DNA of 64,000 nucleotides from Gammaproteobacteria bacterium (GCA_024225395.1 JAAEMR010000177.1:24100-88099), one strand, 5' to 3'; shown: positions 8,742 through 18,293, numbered from the stretch's first letter. The notes: generated by a model not told the origin, from the letters alone. Numbers and translations: made by a program.

Positions 8742-9236
8742 ATGCCTGCACCCGTACTATTGTTTGCCTATGGTAATATTTCTCGCGGGGATGATGCTCT
8801 GGCTCCTTTACTGCTGGAAAGAATTCAATGTTCAGGAGCTACTTCGGTAGCCGACCATCCTATCAAGTTTTTATCCGACTATCTGATGCAGATTGAACAT
8901 GTGACCGATATGCATGGCTGTGAACGAATCCTGCTTATTGATGCCGACCAATCTATTGATGAGCCGTTCAGGTTTTATAAGGTTAAAGAACGACAGGAAA
9001 CCAGCTATACCACGCATGGAATGACGCCATCAACTCTGTTACACACCTTCAAACATACCTATAAACAGTCCGCACCTGCAACATCTATGTTAGCGGTACG
9101 AGGGTATAATTTTGAATTAGGACAGGGGCTTTCTACAGAGGCTCAAAACAATTTACTGGTGGCTGAAGAATTTTTGAACCAGATACTATTCGCTAAAGAA
9201 TTTTCTTTATGGGATGAAAGGTTAGCTGTGATATAA
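8742..9236 (+). CDS. hoxW: Hydrogenase maturation protease HoxW
   Basis: Endopeptidase (164 aa) of the HyaD/HoxW family that trims the C-terminus of HoxH once nickel is in place. FAYGNISRGDDALAPLLLERI matches the family signature GNxxRGDD, where the acidic residue binds the metal of the precursor; a second acidic position lies in LLIDADQ. It starts one base after the hoxH stop, completing the hydrogenase operon. The dedicated protease in the operon supports a functional enzyme. Confidence 0.92.
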   Translation: MPAPVLLFAYGNISRGDDALAPLLLERIQCSGATSVADHPIKFLSDYLMQIEHVTDMHGCERILLIDADQSIDEPFRFYKVKERQETSYTTHGMTPSTLLHTFKHTYKQSAPATSMLAVRGYNFELGQGLSTEAQNNLLVAEEFLNQILFAKEFSLWDERLAVI

Positions 9237-9317
9237 ATGTAGGTTAAATAATTAGACCTATGATGTGCGAATGGCACAGCTTAGGGTGCTACTAATATAA
9301 TCGTCAAGAACCAACAA

Positions 9318-9803
9318 ATGAAAGCAGGTACCGACATGAATGCTTCAGAAGTAATGGATCCGAATCCTACTACGTTAAAACCAGAAGATACTATTGAACG
9401 TGCAGCAAAATACATAATGCAGAAGCGGTATCGTAATTTACCGATTGTTGATGATGATGGTTGTTATATTGGCATGTTTGGCGTGAACTGCCTGTTGAAA
9501 CATGTTATTCCCAAGGCTGTTTTTATTGACCATGGTCTGGAGAATGTCAGTTTTATTCATGAATCATTAGAGGAACTTTATCAGCGATTTTCAAATGTTA
9601 AGGACTTACCAATATCACTTTGTATGAATAAAGAAGTTGAGACGGTGAAACCCGATACTCCTTTAACAGAAACCCTGTTACTACTTTACAAGTCTAAAAC
9701 CAGTATTCCTGTTCTAGAGGAGGGTAGCTGTAAATTGCTAGGCATGGTTTCCTATTGGGATATTGGAAAAAGTATCATGAATAGAGAACAAGTTGATGCA
9801 TAG
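9318..9803 (+). CDS. CBS-domain pair protein
   Basis: 161-aa protein made of two CBS domains (VMDPNPTTLKPEDTIERAAKYI and the second beginning MNKEVETVKPDTPLTETL). CBS pairs bind adenine nucleotides and gate transporters or enzymes. An in-frame ATG at 9336 with GCAGG upstream may be the real start rather than 9318. The stop overlaps the start of the following permease, so this may be its regulatory partner (inference from overlap). No enzymatic domain is attached. Confidence 0.85.
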   Translation: MKAGTDMNASEVMDPNPTTLKPEDTIERAAKYIMQKRYRNLPIVDDDGCYIGMFGVNCLLKHVIPKAVFIDHGLENVSFIHESLEELYQRFSNVKDLPISLCMNKEVETVKPDTPLTETLLLLYKSKTSIPVLEEGSCKLLGMVSYWDIGKSIMNREQVDA

Positions 9804-11133
9804 TTTACATCAACCCGATGTTATTTTTGGTTTATCTTCACAATGGTTTGCAGGTACTCTTTTTGTTATTACCTATATCCTGATCGTTTCAGAACGATTA
9901 AATAGAGCCATTATTTCTATGATGGCTGCTGCTCTGATGATTATCAGCGGGGTATTAACCCAACAGGCTGCTGTAGAAGGTGTCGACTTTAACACCATCG
10001 GGCTACTGACAGGCATGATGATTATTGTCGGTATAACCAAAGATTCAGGTGTCTTTCAATATCTGGCGATTCGTTCGGCCAAAGTCGTAAAAGCAGACCC
10101 CTGGGGAATCCTGGTGATGCTAATGCTGGTGACTGCTCTGCTATCGGCATTACTTGATAATGTGACCACTGTTTTATTAATTGCACCAATAACCATACTG
10201 ATAACAGATACTTTAAAGATAAGTGTTTACCCCTATTTGTTTGCTGAAATTTTTTCATCGAATATTGGGGGTACGGCAACATTGATTGGTGATCCACCCA
10301 ATATCATGATCGGTTCGGCAACCGGGCTTGGTTATAACGATTTCCTGTTTAACCTGGCACCTATTTCGATTTTTATTCTGCTTGTTTCTATTATTCCAAT
10401 TTACTTAATTTGGGGCAGGCATTTAATAGCAGATCCCAAACTCATCAACAAGGTCATGTCATATCGTGAAATTGATGCGATTAAAGACTGGGTCTTACTT
10501 AAAAAATCTTTATTTGTACTGACGCTAGTCATGCTGGGTTTTATTGTCGGGCATGATTATGGTTTACAGCCGGCCACTGTAGCGATGTTTGGAGCAGCTT
10601 TATTGCTGACCCTGAATTGCCTGCCACAAGGACAGGAAAAACAATCTAAGATGGTAGCAAGGGCATTAAATGAAGTGGAGTGGGTAACCATTTTCTTTTT
10701 TATTGGTTTATTCATCCTTGTTTATGGAATTGAAAGTACCGGTCTGCTTGAATCGCTGGCGCATCAGGTTCTGGATTTAACCGAGGGAGATAAAACCATA
10801 ACGGCTATTTCGATTCTGTTTGTGTCGGCCGTTGCTTCTTCCGTGGTAGATAATATTCCATTTGTCGCCACCATGATCCCGTTGATTAAAAATATGGCAG
10901 TTACTTTTGGTGGTTCACAGGAGCTGGTACCAATCTGGTGGTCACTCGCTCTTGGCTCATGTCTCGGTGGTAATGGTAGCCTGGTAGGAGCAAGTGCGAA
11001 CCTGATTGTGGCGGGTTTTGCAGAGAGGTCAGGTCAGCCGATTCACTTTCTGCCATTTATGCTGATTGCTTTCCCAATGATGATGGTGTCGGTGCTGATC
11101 AGTAGTATTTATGTTTATTTACGTTATTTTTAA
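9796..11133 (+). CDS. ArsB/NhaD-type ion transporter permease
   Basis: About 445-aa membrane protein with roughly eleven hydrophobic segments, belonging to the ion transporter superfamily (ArsB/NhaD/SLC13 fold). The repeated signature is clear: LLDNVTTVLLIAPITI with FSSNIGGTATLIGDPPN in the first half, and VVDNIPFVATMIPL with SCLGGNGSLVGASAN in the second. ATG 9796 is preferred; a TTG at 9793 is also in frame. It overlaps the CBS gene by 8 bases and follows the hydrogenase operon. Sodium/proton antiport, dicarboxylate or metalloid transport are all possible; the substrate is not readable. Confidence 0.87.
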   Translation: MHSLHQPDVIFGLSSQWFAGTLFVITYILIVSERLNRAIISMMAAALMIISGVLTQQAAVEGVDFNTIGLLTGMMIIVGITKDSGVFQYLAIRSAKVVKADPWGILVMLMLVTALLSALLDNVTTVLLIAPITILITDTLKISVYPYLFAEIFSSNIGGTATLIGDPPNIMIGSATGLGYNDFLFNLAPISIFILLVSIIPIYLIWGRHLIADPKLINKVMSYREIDAIKDWVLLKKSLFVLTLVMLGFIVGHDYGLQPATVAMFGAALLLTLNCLPQGQEKQSKMVARALNEVEWVTIFFFIGLFILVYGIESTGLLESLAHQVLDLTEGDKTITAISILFVSAVASSVVDNIPFVATMIPLIKNMAVTFGGSQELVPIWWSLALGSCLGGNGSLVGASANLIVAGFAERSGQPIHFLPFMLIAFPMMMVSVLISSIYVYLRYF

Positions 11134-11212
11134 GCCGATACCGGCTAACAGCATAGCGGTATAGGGTTTCGTCTTAAATAGCAGAGCTATCTGGCTAATC
11201 AAAAAAATACTT

Positions 11213-11740
11213 TTACCAGTATTCTGGTGAACTTAATGACAATGCACATCGAACCGTACCCTGTGTTTTTGATAGTATTCCGGCAACAAGTTCCTGAGCC
11301 ATCCAGGCCTCGTCAGGGTATTGCAATTTATATGGTGGCTTAAGACTGTGACCTGCTTTAAAACCCGTACGCATGTAATAATCTGGATCGCCATACACAA
11401 GCACTATTTCAGCACCTTGCTGTTTTAAAATTTCCAGGCCCTTATTAATGAGCTGTGTTCCTGTTCCATTTTTTTGCGATAATTTTGTAACGGCCAGGGG
11501 GGCTAGAATATAAGCCGATACTCCCTCAGCACCTTCAATGTCTACTGAGCTAAAAAGGATGTGGCCAATAATGTGGTTATTCTGTTCTGCGACAAGAGAC
11601 ACTACTGGTAACGCCGTTTTATCCTCTAACAGATCAATAGCGAGTTGAGAAACAGCTTCTCCCTCAGGTTGATCAAACGCATTTAGATGAACCTTTCTGA
11701 TAGGATTTTTATCTTGTTCTACTGAGGCTCTGATTTTCAA
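11213..11740 (-). CDS. GNAT family N-acetyltransferase
   Basis: 175-aa acetyltransferase similar to the YhbS group. The acetyl-CoA loop is near LAVTKLSQKNGTGTQLINKG, followed by the strand IVLVYGDPDYYMRTGFK, where the YY..GF element is typical of the subgroup. Acceptor unknown. It overlaps the exported MsrA gene by 4 bases and shares its orientation, so the two are probably co-transcribed. Cytosolic. Confidence 0.85.
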   Translation of the reverse strand: MKIRASVEQDKNPIRKVHLNAFDQPEGEAVSQLAIDLLEDKTALPVVSLVAEQNNHIIGHILFSSVDIEGAEGVSAYILAPLAVTKLSQKNGTGTQLINKGLEILKQQGAEIVLVYGDPDYYMRTGFKAGHSLKPPYKLQYPDEAWMAQELVAGILSKTQGTVRCALSLSSPEYW

Positions 11741-12381
11741 TGTTTACCCCACAGCTTTGCAACACGGGCATCCCGGCCACAGGAGTAGCGATAGAACTTA
11801 TAGCGGTATGGATTCTTTTTGTAATAAATTTGGTGATAGTCTTGCGCTGGATAAAATTTCGATGCCTTGATCAGCTCTACTTCAAGTGGTGCAGAAAAAG
11901 GCTTGTTGTTATCTATTTGTTTTGTTGATTCAATAGCTAACTGTTGCTGCTGGTCATTTTGATAAAATATGGCAGGGTGATACTGAGGGCCAAAATCACA
12001 AAACTGTCTCTTATCATTGGTTGGATCGATGTGTTCCCAGAAGTAATCCAGAATCCGTGAGTAGCTTAACTTGTCACTGTCATAAGAAATGATGGCTGCT
12101 TCAATATGAGCCGAATTACCGGCTGATACCTGTTGATAAGTTGGGTTTAGAGTATGACCTTCAATGTATCCCAAAATAACGTTGATATCGCCATGCAGTT
12201 TTTCAAAGTCTGATTCGATGCACCTGAAACATCCTCCTGACAGTGTTGCTGTTTCAATATTTTTAACGATTTCAGCAGAGCTATTAACAGAGAAAAACAA
12301 CAGGAAAAACATAAAGAGTGACTTTTGAAGCATAATTTTAACGGTTTTAAAAAATCGATTCTTCTGAGGCAAGTTATTCAT
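11737..12381 (-). CDS. msrA: Exported peptide-methionine sulfoxide reductase MsrA
   Basis: Reduces methionine-S-sulfoxide in proteins. The preferred start at 12381 overlaps the upstream hydrolase stop by 8 bases (ATGAATAA) and gives 214 aa; an in-frame ATG at 12414 is possible. A hydrophobic stretch (LFMFFLLFFSVNSSA) ending near residue 36 looks like a signal peptide, so the enzyme probably works in the periplasm. The catalytic Cys (about C51) is kept in GGCFRCIESDFE, but the near-invariant Trp of GCFW is Arg here. NPTYQQVSAGNSAHIE and DPTNDKRQFCDFGPQYH fit the family. Confidence 0.85.
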   Translation of the reverse strand: MNNLPQKNRFFKTVKIMLQKSLFMFFLLFFSVNSSAEIVKNIETATLSGGCFRCIESDFEKLHGDINVILGYIEGHTLNPTYQQVSAGNSAHIEAAIISYDSDKLSYSRILDYFWEHIDPTNDKRQFCDFGPQYHPAIFYQNDQQQQLAIESTKQIDNNKPFSAPLEVELIKASKFYPAQDYHQIYYKKNPYRYKFYRYSCGRDARVAKLWGKH

Positions 12382-13150
12382 TTTCTGGTTCACTTTTATG
12401 ATCAAATAATCCATGTTTCAGGAAATACATAGTCTGGTGAATAGATTCAGAATTCCACATCATAAAGGTATGGGTGGTTGGCAGGATAATAAAGTCTTTC
12501 ATACCTTGAGTTTTTGTACTTTCTACACTGACCTTTCCATCATCCTGTCCCGGGATCATAGAAGATAAAAAGGGATTAATGCTTAGCTTTCCAGCTATGA
12601 TGCCCAGTTCAAAATTTACCGGGCCTAATTGTTTTGGAATATCCTCTTCAGCTGTTCCAAGCTCAAGACCCGCGGGGCCATTTAGTTGATAATATCCCGG
12701 TAAATTCTTTAAGCGGTCAACAACTTCGCTGCCGTTATTTGGTGGTCCTAACATAACGACTCTGTGTAGGTCCGGGATCGGTTTCTTTTGGGTGTATTGA
12801 CGTACTAAAATTCCCCCCAGGGAATGAGTGACAAAATGAATTTTTTTACACTGCAGTTGCTGACTCTTTAAAATGCCTTCTTCAATAGCCACATTTGCCA
12901 GTTCACTAATGGGTAATTGTCTGGAAGGATAGTCAATATTAATAACACTGTAGCCCTTCTTCGACAGAGATTTTTGCAGAATATGCATGGATGAACTGGT
13001 CCGTGCAAGCCCGTGCAAAAGTATGACGCACTCTGATGCAAGTTCCGCTTCTGTCATCTCAGTGGTTACTGCTTTGAAGCCAGTGAACAATAGAATTAGC
13101 GTAATAATCCAGCATAATTTTGGACTGATGATCAGCTTTGTATAATCCAT
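12374..13150 (-). CDS. Alpha/beta hydrolase, lipase-like, probably exported
   Basis: 258-aa serine hydrolase of the triacylglycerol lipase/PGAP1-like type. CVILLHGLARTSSSM is the oxyanion-hole strand, and the nucleophile elbow is VTHSLGGILVRQY. Asp in PGQDDGKVS and His near LPTTHTFMMW complete a plausible triad. The long form starts inside the upstream acyltransferase (92-bp overlap) and has a hydrophobic N-terminus (CWIITLILLFTGF) that would export or anchor it. An alternative ATG at 13057 follows the acyltransferase stop directly and would give a cytosolic form. Neighbouring PlsB-like gene suggests a lipid-related role. Confidence 0.8.
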   Translation of the reverse strand: MDYTKLIISPKLCWIITLILLFTGFKAVTTEMTEAELASECVILLHGLARTSSSMHILQKSLSKKGYSVINIDYPSRQLPISELANVAIEEGILKSQQLQCKKIHFVTHSLGGILVRQYTQKKPIPDLHRVVMLGPPNNGSEVVDRLKNLPGYYQLNGPAGLELGTAEEDIPKQLGPVNFELGIIAGKLSINPFLSSMIPGQDDGKVSVESTKTQGMKDFIILPTTHTFMMWNSESIHQTMYFLKHGLFDHKSEPENE

Positions 13151-14480
13151 CTTTAAATTTCACAAAACCTCTACCTGTTAACATGTCGATCGCAGAGGTT
13201 AGCACATGCTCGCAGGCTGAAGCTGAAATATCGATAGGTGCACCCTGTATCCGTAATTGCTTTATGCGAGCTACTGCTGCTGTTTTAAGTTCAAGTTCAC
13301 TTTTCCATTCCTGACGGTTTTGTAAAATGATCTCTGCCATCAATGCAACCGGTAAAATAGGAATGACCTGGGTTATTTCCTGCATCAAATTTCTAGAAAG
13401 ATTCCCAATGCATTTGAACCGGGAATCCTGGTCAAGCTGACTGAAGTCGATATTTTCCTGGTTACAATATTGGTGAGCAGAAATGGGCTTACCAAAATTG
13501 ACACTGGCATAGCCAAAGCGACGCCAGCGTGCCTTTCTTTTCATCATCATGGTTTTAAAGAAAAATTTAAGCGTGGTTTTTATTACAAACCAGCCACTTC
13601 GTTTAACAGCATCAGGGTCCAGTCGTCGAATCAGGCTTTTATCTTCTATAACCCTGTCATAGTTTATACCAACAGGTATAAACACGATGTCCCGGTCTAT
13701 TTCAGGGTGATAATCTCTTAACATATAATCCATAAACCCGAGACGGGGTTCACGTATTTTTCCGTCCCTGGTTAAGCCGCCTTCCAGAAACACAGCCTGA
13801 CAGACACCGGCTCGTGTCGCCAGTTTAACGTATCGTTCTAACACGCGTCGGTACAAGGCATTTCGAGAATTGCGTCTGACGAAAAAGGCACCCATGGATT
13901 TTATTAATGTCTGTAGAGGCCAGATCCTGGCCCATTCGCCTACCGCATAGGACAGCGCAGTTTTTTCAGCTGCTAGGAAAGAAACCAGAATATAATCCAT
14001 GTTGCTGCGATGATTCATCACAAATACGACACTGGATTTTGTCTTGATATCCTTTAACTGATTATCATCGTAAAAACCGACTCTGACACGATAGATTAAA
14101 CGACCAATTTTTTTGGCTATCCAGTAGCCAAAACGAAAGTAGATGTAGGCATTAAATGTCGGTGCAATTTCTGTAGCGTATTTAAGCGCTTTAGCCTGAG
14201 CGACCTCAGAAGGCATTTTATGCTCTTTGGCATATTCTTTAATGGCTTCGATGACTTTATCATCAAAGATTAATTGATCGATTAAAGCTTGTTTACGGGT
14301 TAACTGGAAGGGGCGGATTTCAATGTCGAGACGCGTATTAACTTCTTTGATAACTCTATTTACCCGACGACGTAAATACCATCGCATTCCCGGTAACAAT
14401 ATTCTGTCTAAAATCAGAAATACTGCAAAAACCAGCAGAAGAGTAAATAGCCAATATGGTAAAGTTATTGTATGTTCCAT
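13059..14480 (-). CDS. PlsB-like glycerol-3-phosphate/lysophosphatidate acyltransferase
   Basis: 473-aa membrane-bound acyltransferase. One N-terminal membrane helix (YWLFTLLLVFAVFLILDRIL) precedes the acyltransferase block: VMNHRSNMDYILVSF holds the catalytic HxxxxD, GAFFVRRN is motif II, and FLEGGLTRDGKIREPRLG is motif III (EGG...R as in PlsB). Full-length PlsB is about 800 aa, so this is a shorter relative. It would acylate glycerol-3-phosphate or a related acceptor in phospholipid synthesis or remodelling. First gene of the minus-strand set continuing into hydrolase, msrA and GNAT. Confidence 0.87.
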   Translation of the reverse strand: MEHTITLPYWLFTLLLVFAVFLILDRILLPGMRWYLRRRVNRVIKEVNTRLDIEIRPFQLTRKQALIDQLIFDDKVIEAIKEYAKEHKMPSEVAQAKALKYATEIAPTFNAYIYFRFGYWIAKKIGRLIYRVRVGFYDDNQLKDIKTKSSVVFVMNHRSNMDYILVSFLAAEKTALSYAVGEWARIWPLQTLIKSMGAFFVRRNSRNALYRRVLERYVKLATRAGVCQAVFLEGGLTRDGKIREPRLGFMDYMLRDYHPEIDRDIVFIPVGINYDRVIEDKSLIRRLDPDAVKRSGWFVIKTTLKFFFKTMMMKRKARWRRFGYASVNFGKPISAHQYCNQENIDFSQLDQDSRFKCIGNLSRNLMQEITQVIPILPVALMAEIILQNRQEWKSELELKTAAVARIKQLRIQGAPIDISASACEHVLTSAIDMLTGRGFVKFKDGLYKADHQSKIMLDYYANSIVHWLQSSNH

Positions 14481-14544
14481 CTAACTGCATTATGACTGCA
14501 TTGAATTAAATCGCAAAATTAAAATCCTGAAATCATCATAGATA

Positions 14545-15246
14545 ATGAAACCTGTCCGAATATTTACTCATGCCACCAGTGAACCCCCCGGTCATATTGG
14601 CGTACTGATAAATCGTCTCGATATTCCATTTGAACAGGTCTGCCTGGAAGATGGTAAACAGGTTCCTATGGACCTGGATAATGTTAGTGCGCTGATTTTT
14701 ATGGGTGGACCGGGTGATGTGAATAAAGCACCTGACTGGATGTCTCAGGAAATGGCTTTGATTAAACTGGCGACAGCAAGGGAAATTCCAATTTTAGGTG
14801 TATGCCTGGGTGCGCAACTAGTCAGTAAAGCGTTGGGAGGCGAAGTGTGGGAAGCTGATCATGTTGAAGTTGGCTGGCATGATGTGAAGCTTTTACCAGC
14901 ATCTTCGGGTCATCAATGGTTTGATGGCTTACCCGAAAAATTCAACGTATTCCAGTGGCATGCCCATGTTTTCTCAGCGCCTTCCGGAGCTGTATCAATG
15001 GCAACCAGTGAATGTACCGAGTGTCAGGCATTTACATTTGGAAATAACCTGGCAATACAATTTCATCTGGAAATGAATTCAGAGATGATTGAGTTTTTGA
15101 CAGAAAAATACAGCAGTGACCTGGTCGGGGAGTCTGATTGTGTTCAAAATCGAGAGCAAGTTTTGCGAAATATTTCAAACAGCTGTCAGCAGACTTTTGC
15201 TATTGCGGATATTTTGATTAGAAACTGGCTTTTATCAGTGAAGTAA
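14545..15246 (+). CDS. Class I glutamine amidotransferase-like protein
   Basis: 233-aa free-standing GATase1 domain of the GuaA-like type. The triad is visible: nucleophile Cys87 in ILGVCLGAQ, and His174/Glu176 in IQFHLEMN. FMGGPGDVN forms the oxyanion region. Such stand-alone proteins hydrolyse glutamine or gamma-glutamyl compounds; no acceptor synthase is adjacent. It is divergent from the acyltransferase gene and convergent with the next gene. Function beyond the family is not assigned. Confidence 0.85.
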   Translation: MKPVRIFTHATSEPPGHIGVLINRLDIPFEQVCLEDGKQVPMDLDNVSALIFMGGPGDVNKAPDWMSQEMALIKLATAREIPILGVCLGAQLVSKALGGEVWEADHVEVGWHDVKLLPASSGHQWFDGLPEKFNVFQWHAHVFSAPSGAVSMATSECTECQAFTFGNNLAIQFHLEMNSEMIEFLTEKYSSDLVGESDCVQNREQVLRNISNSCQQTFAIADILIRNWLLSVK

Positions 15247-15252
15247 AAATCG

Positions 15253-16962
15253 TTATACTTTATATAACATAACCTGGTTTCTACCCTGGTCTTTAGCCTG
15301 ATATAGCGCTTTATCCGCAATATCTAATACTTCATGAAGTGTCTGACTGTCTTCACCGTATTGACCAATACCAATGCTGATAGTGAGAGTGACCTGTTCA
15401 TGGTCTTCAACGGGAATAGTAATCTTCTTTACAGCTTTGCGTAATCGTTCGGCTATTTCCAGGGTTTTTTGCATAGTGGTTTGTGGCAATATGATGGCAA
15501 ATTCCTCACCACCAATCCGACCTGAAATATCTGGGGCTCTGATACCTTCCTTTATTACTTTGGCGACATCTTTCAACGCTTCATCACCGATTAAATGTCC
15601 ATAACTATCATTGACCTTTTTAAACCAGTCTATATCCAGCATCATGACAGTATATTGTAATCCGTATCTGATAGCCTGTTCACTGATAATACGGCCCTGT
15701 TTGAAAAATGAACGCCTGTTATTCATACCGGTAAGTTCATCGATATCTGCTAAATCTTCAGCCTGTTTTTTTGCCAGTAAAAGCTGTTTTGTTCTGTCTT
15801 CGACAGTACTTTCCAGCTTTGAATTGAGTTGAATGAGATTCTTTTCCGAATTTTTTTCTTTTATCCAGGCGCGTGCCAAGAAGAAACAACCGATGTAACT
15901 TATGATAAGTAGAATCACTGTTACTATGATGACAGGAAGTGCAACCTGACTGTAAGTAACTTGATAATATTTTTGTGGTAAAAACAAAATAGCCTTCCAG
16001 AAGTACTTTTGACTTTCAAGCATGGATCTACTGGGTAAAAAGGCCTCATTGCTTCCAGTACTGGTTTTCTGACCTTCAACTAATGGGTAAATTGTTGAAA
16101 ATGTCCACAGACCATTATCATCAATAAATTGCCCCTTCGTAGATGCCGATATTTTCTCCCAGGCCTGTGGATATATATGAGGCATTGTTGCCTGAGAATT
16201 CTGATACATGAATCCCCATTCAAGCTCAGTTGATGATCCTCTTAGCCAGTAGCCATCATTGTTGACTAACCAGGGTTGGGAATTAGCGTTATGGATTTGG
16301 ATTGGAGTGGCGTATTCATTTAATATAATTTCTGCAAAATAATTCAATAAGATGATGCCCATTTTTTCCCCCGACTTTGAAAAAATGGGTGTGCCGACTC
16401 TAATGGTAGGTTTTAGAGGTTTTTCAATATGACCCTTTTCAATATTAAGATCCATGGGAGAAATAAAAAACTCACCTCTATTCAATTTGTAAGTATCGGT
16501 AAAGTAATAACGTTTTGCTTTATTTTGTAATTTTTCATCCGGAACCCGGATAGATTTTTTATCATTATAATTAATTCTTTCCCTTTCCTGGCCTGACTTA
16601 TCCAGCCAACGAATTTGATCGTATGTTTTTTTTATTTGCGAGAAAGTTAACCAGTTAGATGAGTTATTTTCTTTTTTCTGAGTGTATTCAGGTTTTCCCA
16701 GGTGAGAAATCACGTCAATTAAATCTCGCTGGGAAGCTAAATAAGCAAGATCATTGGTGATCAACTGAACAACTTTTGCGGTAGAACTTGTTGTCAGGGT
16801 TAACATATTATTTTCATCAGAGTGGATCTTGTTAACAATGGTTTCTAGTTCCGATTGATACAAAATACTGGCACCTGTAATACATAATGCGGCCACCGGT
16901 AAAAATAGCAGAAAAGACCTTACTATTGTCTGATGGAAAAATTGCCGTTGTGTAGATGTCAC
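15253..16962 (-). CDS. Membrane diguanylate cyclase with periplasmic sensor domain
   Basis: 569-aa c-di-GMP synthase. One N-terminal helix (SFLLFLPVAALCITGASIL), a large periplasmic region (about residues 40-330, with WLNRNDGYWL-like Cache features such as PWLVNNDGYWLRG), a second helix (VIIVTVILLIISYIGCFFLA), a short coiled coil, then a GGDEF domain with the active motif RIGGEEFAII. Most likely a dCache-type ligand sensor signalling through c-di-GMP. Monocistronic, convergent with the amidotransferase. Confidence 0.92.
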   Translation of the reverse strand: MTSTQRQFFHQTIVRSFLLFLPVAALCITGASILYQSELETIVNKIHSDENNMLTLTTSSTAKVVQLITNDLAYLASQRDLIDVISHLGKPEYTQKKENNSSNWLTFSQIKKTYDQIRWLDKSGQERERINYNDKKSIRVPDEKLQNKAKRYYFTDTYKLNRGEFFISPMDLNIEKGHIEKPLKPTIRVGTPIFSKSGEKMGIILLNYFAEIILNEYATPIQIHNANSQPWLVNNDGYWLRGSSTELEWGFMYQNSQATMPHIYPQAWEKISASTKGQFIDDNGLWTFSTIYPLVEGQKTSTGSNEAFLPSRSMLESQKYFWKAILFLPQKYYQVTYSQVALPVIIVTVILLIISYIGCFFLARAWIKEKNSEKNLIQLNSKLESTVEDRTKQLLLAKKQAEDLADIDELTGMNNRRSFFKQGRIISEQAIRYGLQYTVMMLDIDWFKKVNDSYGHLIGDEALKDVAKVIKEGIRAPDISGRIGGEEFAIILPQTTMQKTLEIAERLRKAVKKITIPVEDHEQVTLTISIGIGQYGEDSQTLHEVLDIADKALYQAKDQGRNQVMLYKV

Positions 16963-17127
16963 AAAATCTTTACCAAAGTTAGTTATTGAACAACTAATTA
17001 GATAATAGCAAAACCCTGTTAAAAACGGATGGTGAAGCTTGATTTAAGTCAAGAGCGCTGATAATTGAAGGCAGAACCAAAGGATTTTGAGTTAAGTTGT
17101 GCCTTAAAACTTGCAGTTTCCTGGACT

Positions 17128-17892
17128 TTATTTAAGCAGGCTACTGAATCCCAGTACACAGATGGCGATTAATACAGCACCGATAATGCGTTTGAATAAT
17201 TCATCGTTTTGTAACATGAAATCATGTGCTTTCAAACCAATAATATGGCCAATTAAAGCAACTGGAACAAGCATCAAAGCACTTGTGGTATGCAGATCTA
17301 TGCTAAAAGCTACAAATGTACTCATTTTAACCGAAACCAGGATAAACCAGAGTACAAATAGTGTGTCTCTCAGCATATTTTTCCTGACCTGGTGCATGAA
17401 AACGGCGACCATGAGTGGGGCTCCGGTAAGTGAAGTTCCTGACACGTACCCCCCGATTACCAGCAATAATTTATCGGTCCATCCTTTTTCACTTTGAATA
17501 CGCAGGTTAAGTAACCATAGAAATGCGTAAATAAGTGTAATACTGTAAATAATGATGATTAACCAGTTATTTGGCAGGTTCAATAAACCGAATACGCCTG
17601 CAAGCTTGGCCGGTAAAATGTACACACTGGTTTTCTTCAGATAGCCCCAATCTACATTTTTCAAACGTTTGCGCAGGGTCCAACCGGTGAATATCAATAA
17701 ATGCGTACCAATGACCGGTAGCCAGAAAAGGGGCTGATCATAAATAAACAGCATCAATGGTAAACCCAGTGCCGCACCACCAAAACCCAGTCCACTTCGT
17801 ACAAAACCTGACCAGATGAAGACCAGGCAGGTTAATAGTAATTGTGATGAAGTAAATTCAAGTAATTGAATGTTGTTTAAAAATGAGCCCAT
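17128..17892 (-). CDS. TauE/SafE family membrane permease
   Basis: 254-aa integral membrane protein with about eight hydrophobic segments. The N-terminal FVRSGLGFGGAALGLPLM and the internal GGYVSGTSLTGAPLMV are the two family repeats of TauE/SafE (UPF0721) permeases, proposed to export sulfite or organosulfur compounds. Single gene, divergent from the cobalamin cluster. Substrate not determined. Confidence 0.87.
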   Translation of the reverse strand: MGSFLNNIQLLEFTSSQLLLTCLVFIWSGFVRSGLGFGGAALGLPLMLFIYDQPLFWLPVIGTHLLIFTGWTLRKRLKNVDWGYLKKTSVYILPAKLAGVFGLLNLPNNWLIIIIYSITLIYAFLWLLNLRIQSEKGWTDKLLLVIGGYVSGTSLTGAPLMVAVFMHQVRKNMLRDTLFVLWFILVSVKMSTFVAFSIDLHTTSALMLVPVALIGHIIGLKAHDFMLQNDELFKRIIGAVLIAICVLGFSSLLK

Positions 17893-18039
17893 AACAGATC
17901 CATTTCCGATTCGGGAGGCGGATTATAGTGATAGAAAGTTTATGCTGCTAATGATTAATGACTCTTAAGATATAAATATCATGAAAAACAAGAGATTAAT
18001 AGCTTGCTTGTTGATGCGTGAAACTATATCTTCTGCGAC

Positions 18040-18217
18040 GCTAAAGGTGACCACGAAAGTGGTTTAAACGGGAAGTCGGTGAATTGTTATCAATAATTCC
18101 GGCACTGCCCCCGCAACGGTAATCAGGTTTCAATCAAAATTAAGCCACTGTGACTAGTCATGGGAAGGTGTTGATTGACGTTCATTTTGGACAACCTGTT
18201 AGTCCGGAGACCGGCCT
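18040..18217 (+). ncRNA. Cobalamin riboswitch
   Basis: Conserved elements occur in the right order: GGTGACC near 18046, GGGAAGTCGGTG near 18070, the B12-box-like core ACTGCCCCCGCAACGGTAA near 18104, GCCACTG near 18144, GGGAAGG near 18162 and AGTCCGGAGACCGGCC at about 18200-18216. This matches the adenosyl/aquo-cobalamin riboswitch consensus. It lies directly upstream of btuB, so B12 should repress expression of the uptake cluster. Boundaries are approximate. Confidence 0.95.
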
Positions 18218-18265
18218 TTGTACTCGTGGGTATTGCTTATCTTATATACCTTATTTTTACCTTAA

Positions 18266-18282
18266 ATGCACGGCGGGTGCAT
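18266..18282 (+). promoter_or_regulatory. Hairpin next to the btuB ribosome site
   Basis: ATGCAC-GGCGG-GTGCAT forms a 6-bp stem with a 5-base loop. It ends one base before the CAGGA ribosome-binding sequence of btuB and lies about 50 bases after the riboswitch core. It is a candidate expression-platform helix acting on translation initiation rather than termination, since no U-tract follows. Confidence 0.5.
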
Positions 18283-18293
18283 CAGGATATATC

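Noticed and set aside
8740..9300. Search for CRISPR arrays, tRNA or rRNA genes here and across the window
   Set aside because: No regularly spaced repeats and no tRNA- or rRNA-like sequences were recognised by eye; a covariance search would be needed to exclude small RNAs.
18150..18293. N-terminal extension of btuB from an upstream ATG
   Set aside because: This stretch is the 3' part of the cobalamin riboswitch and leader; the true start with signal peptide is at 18294.
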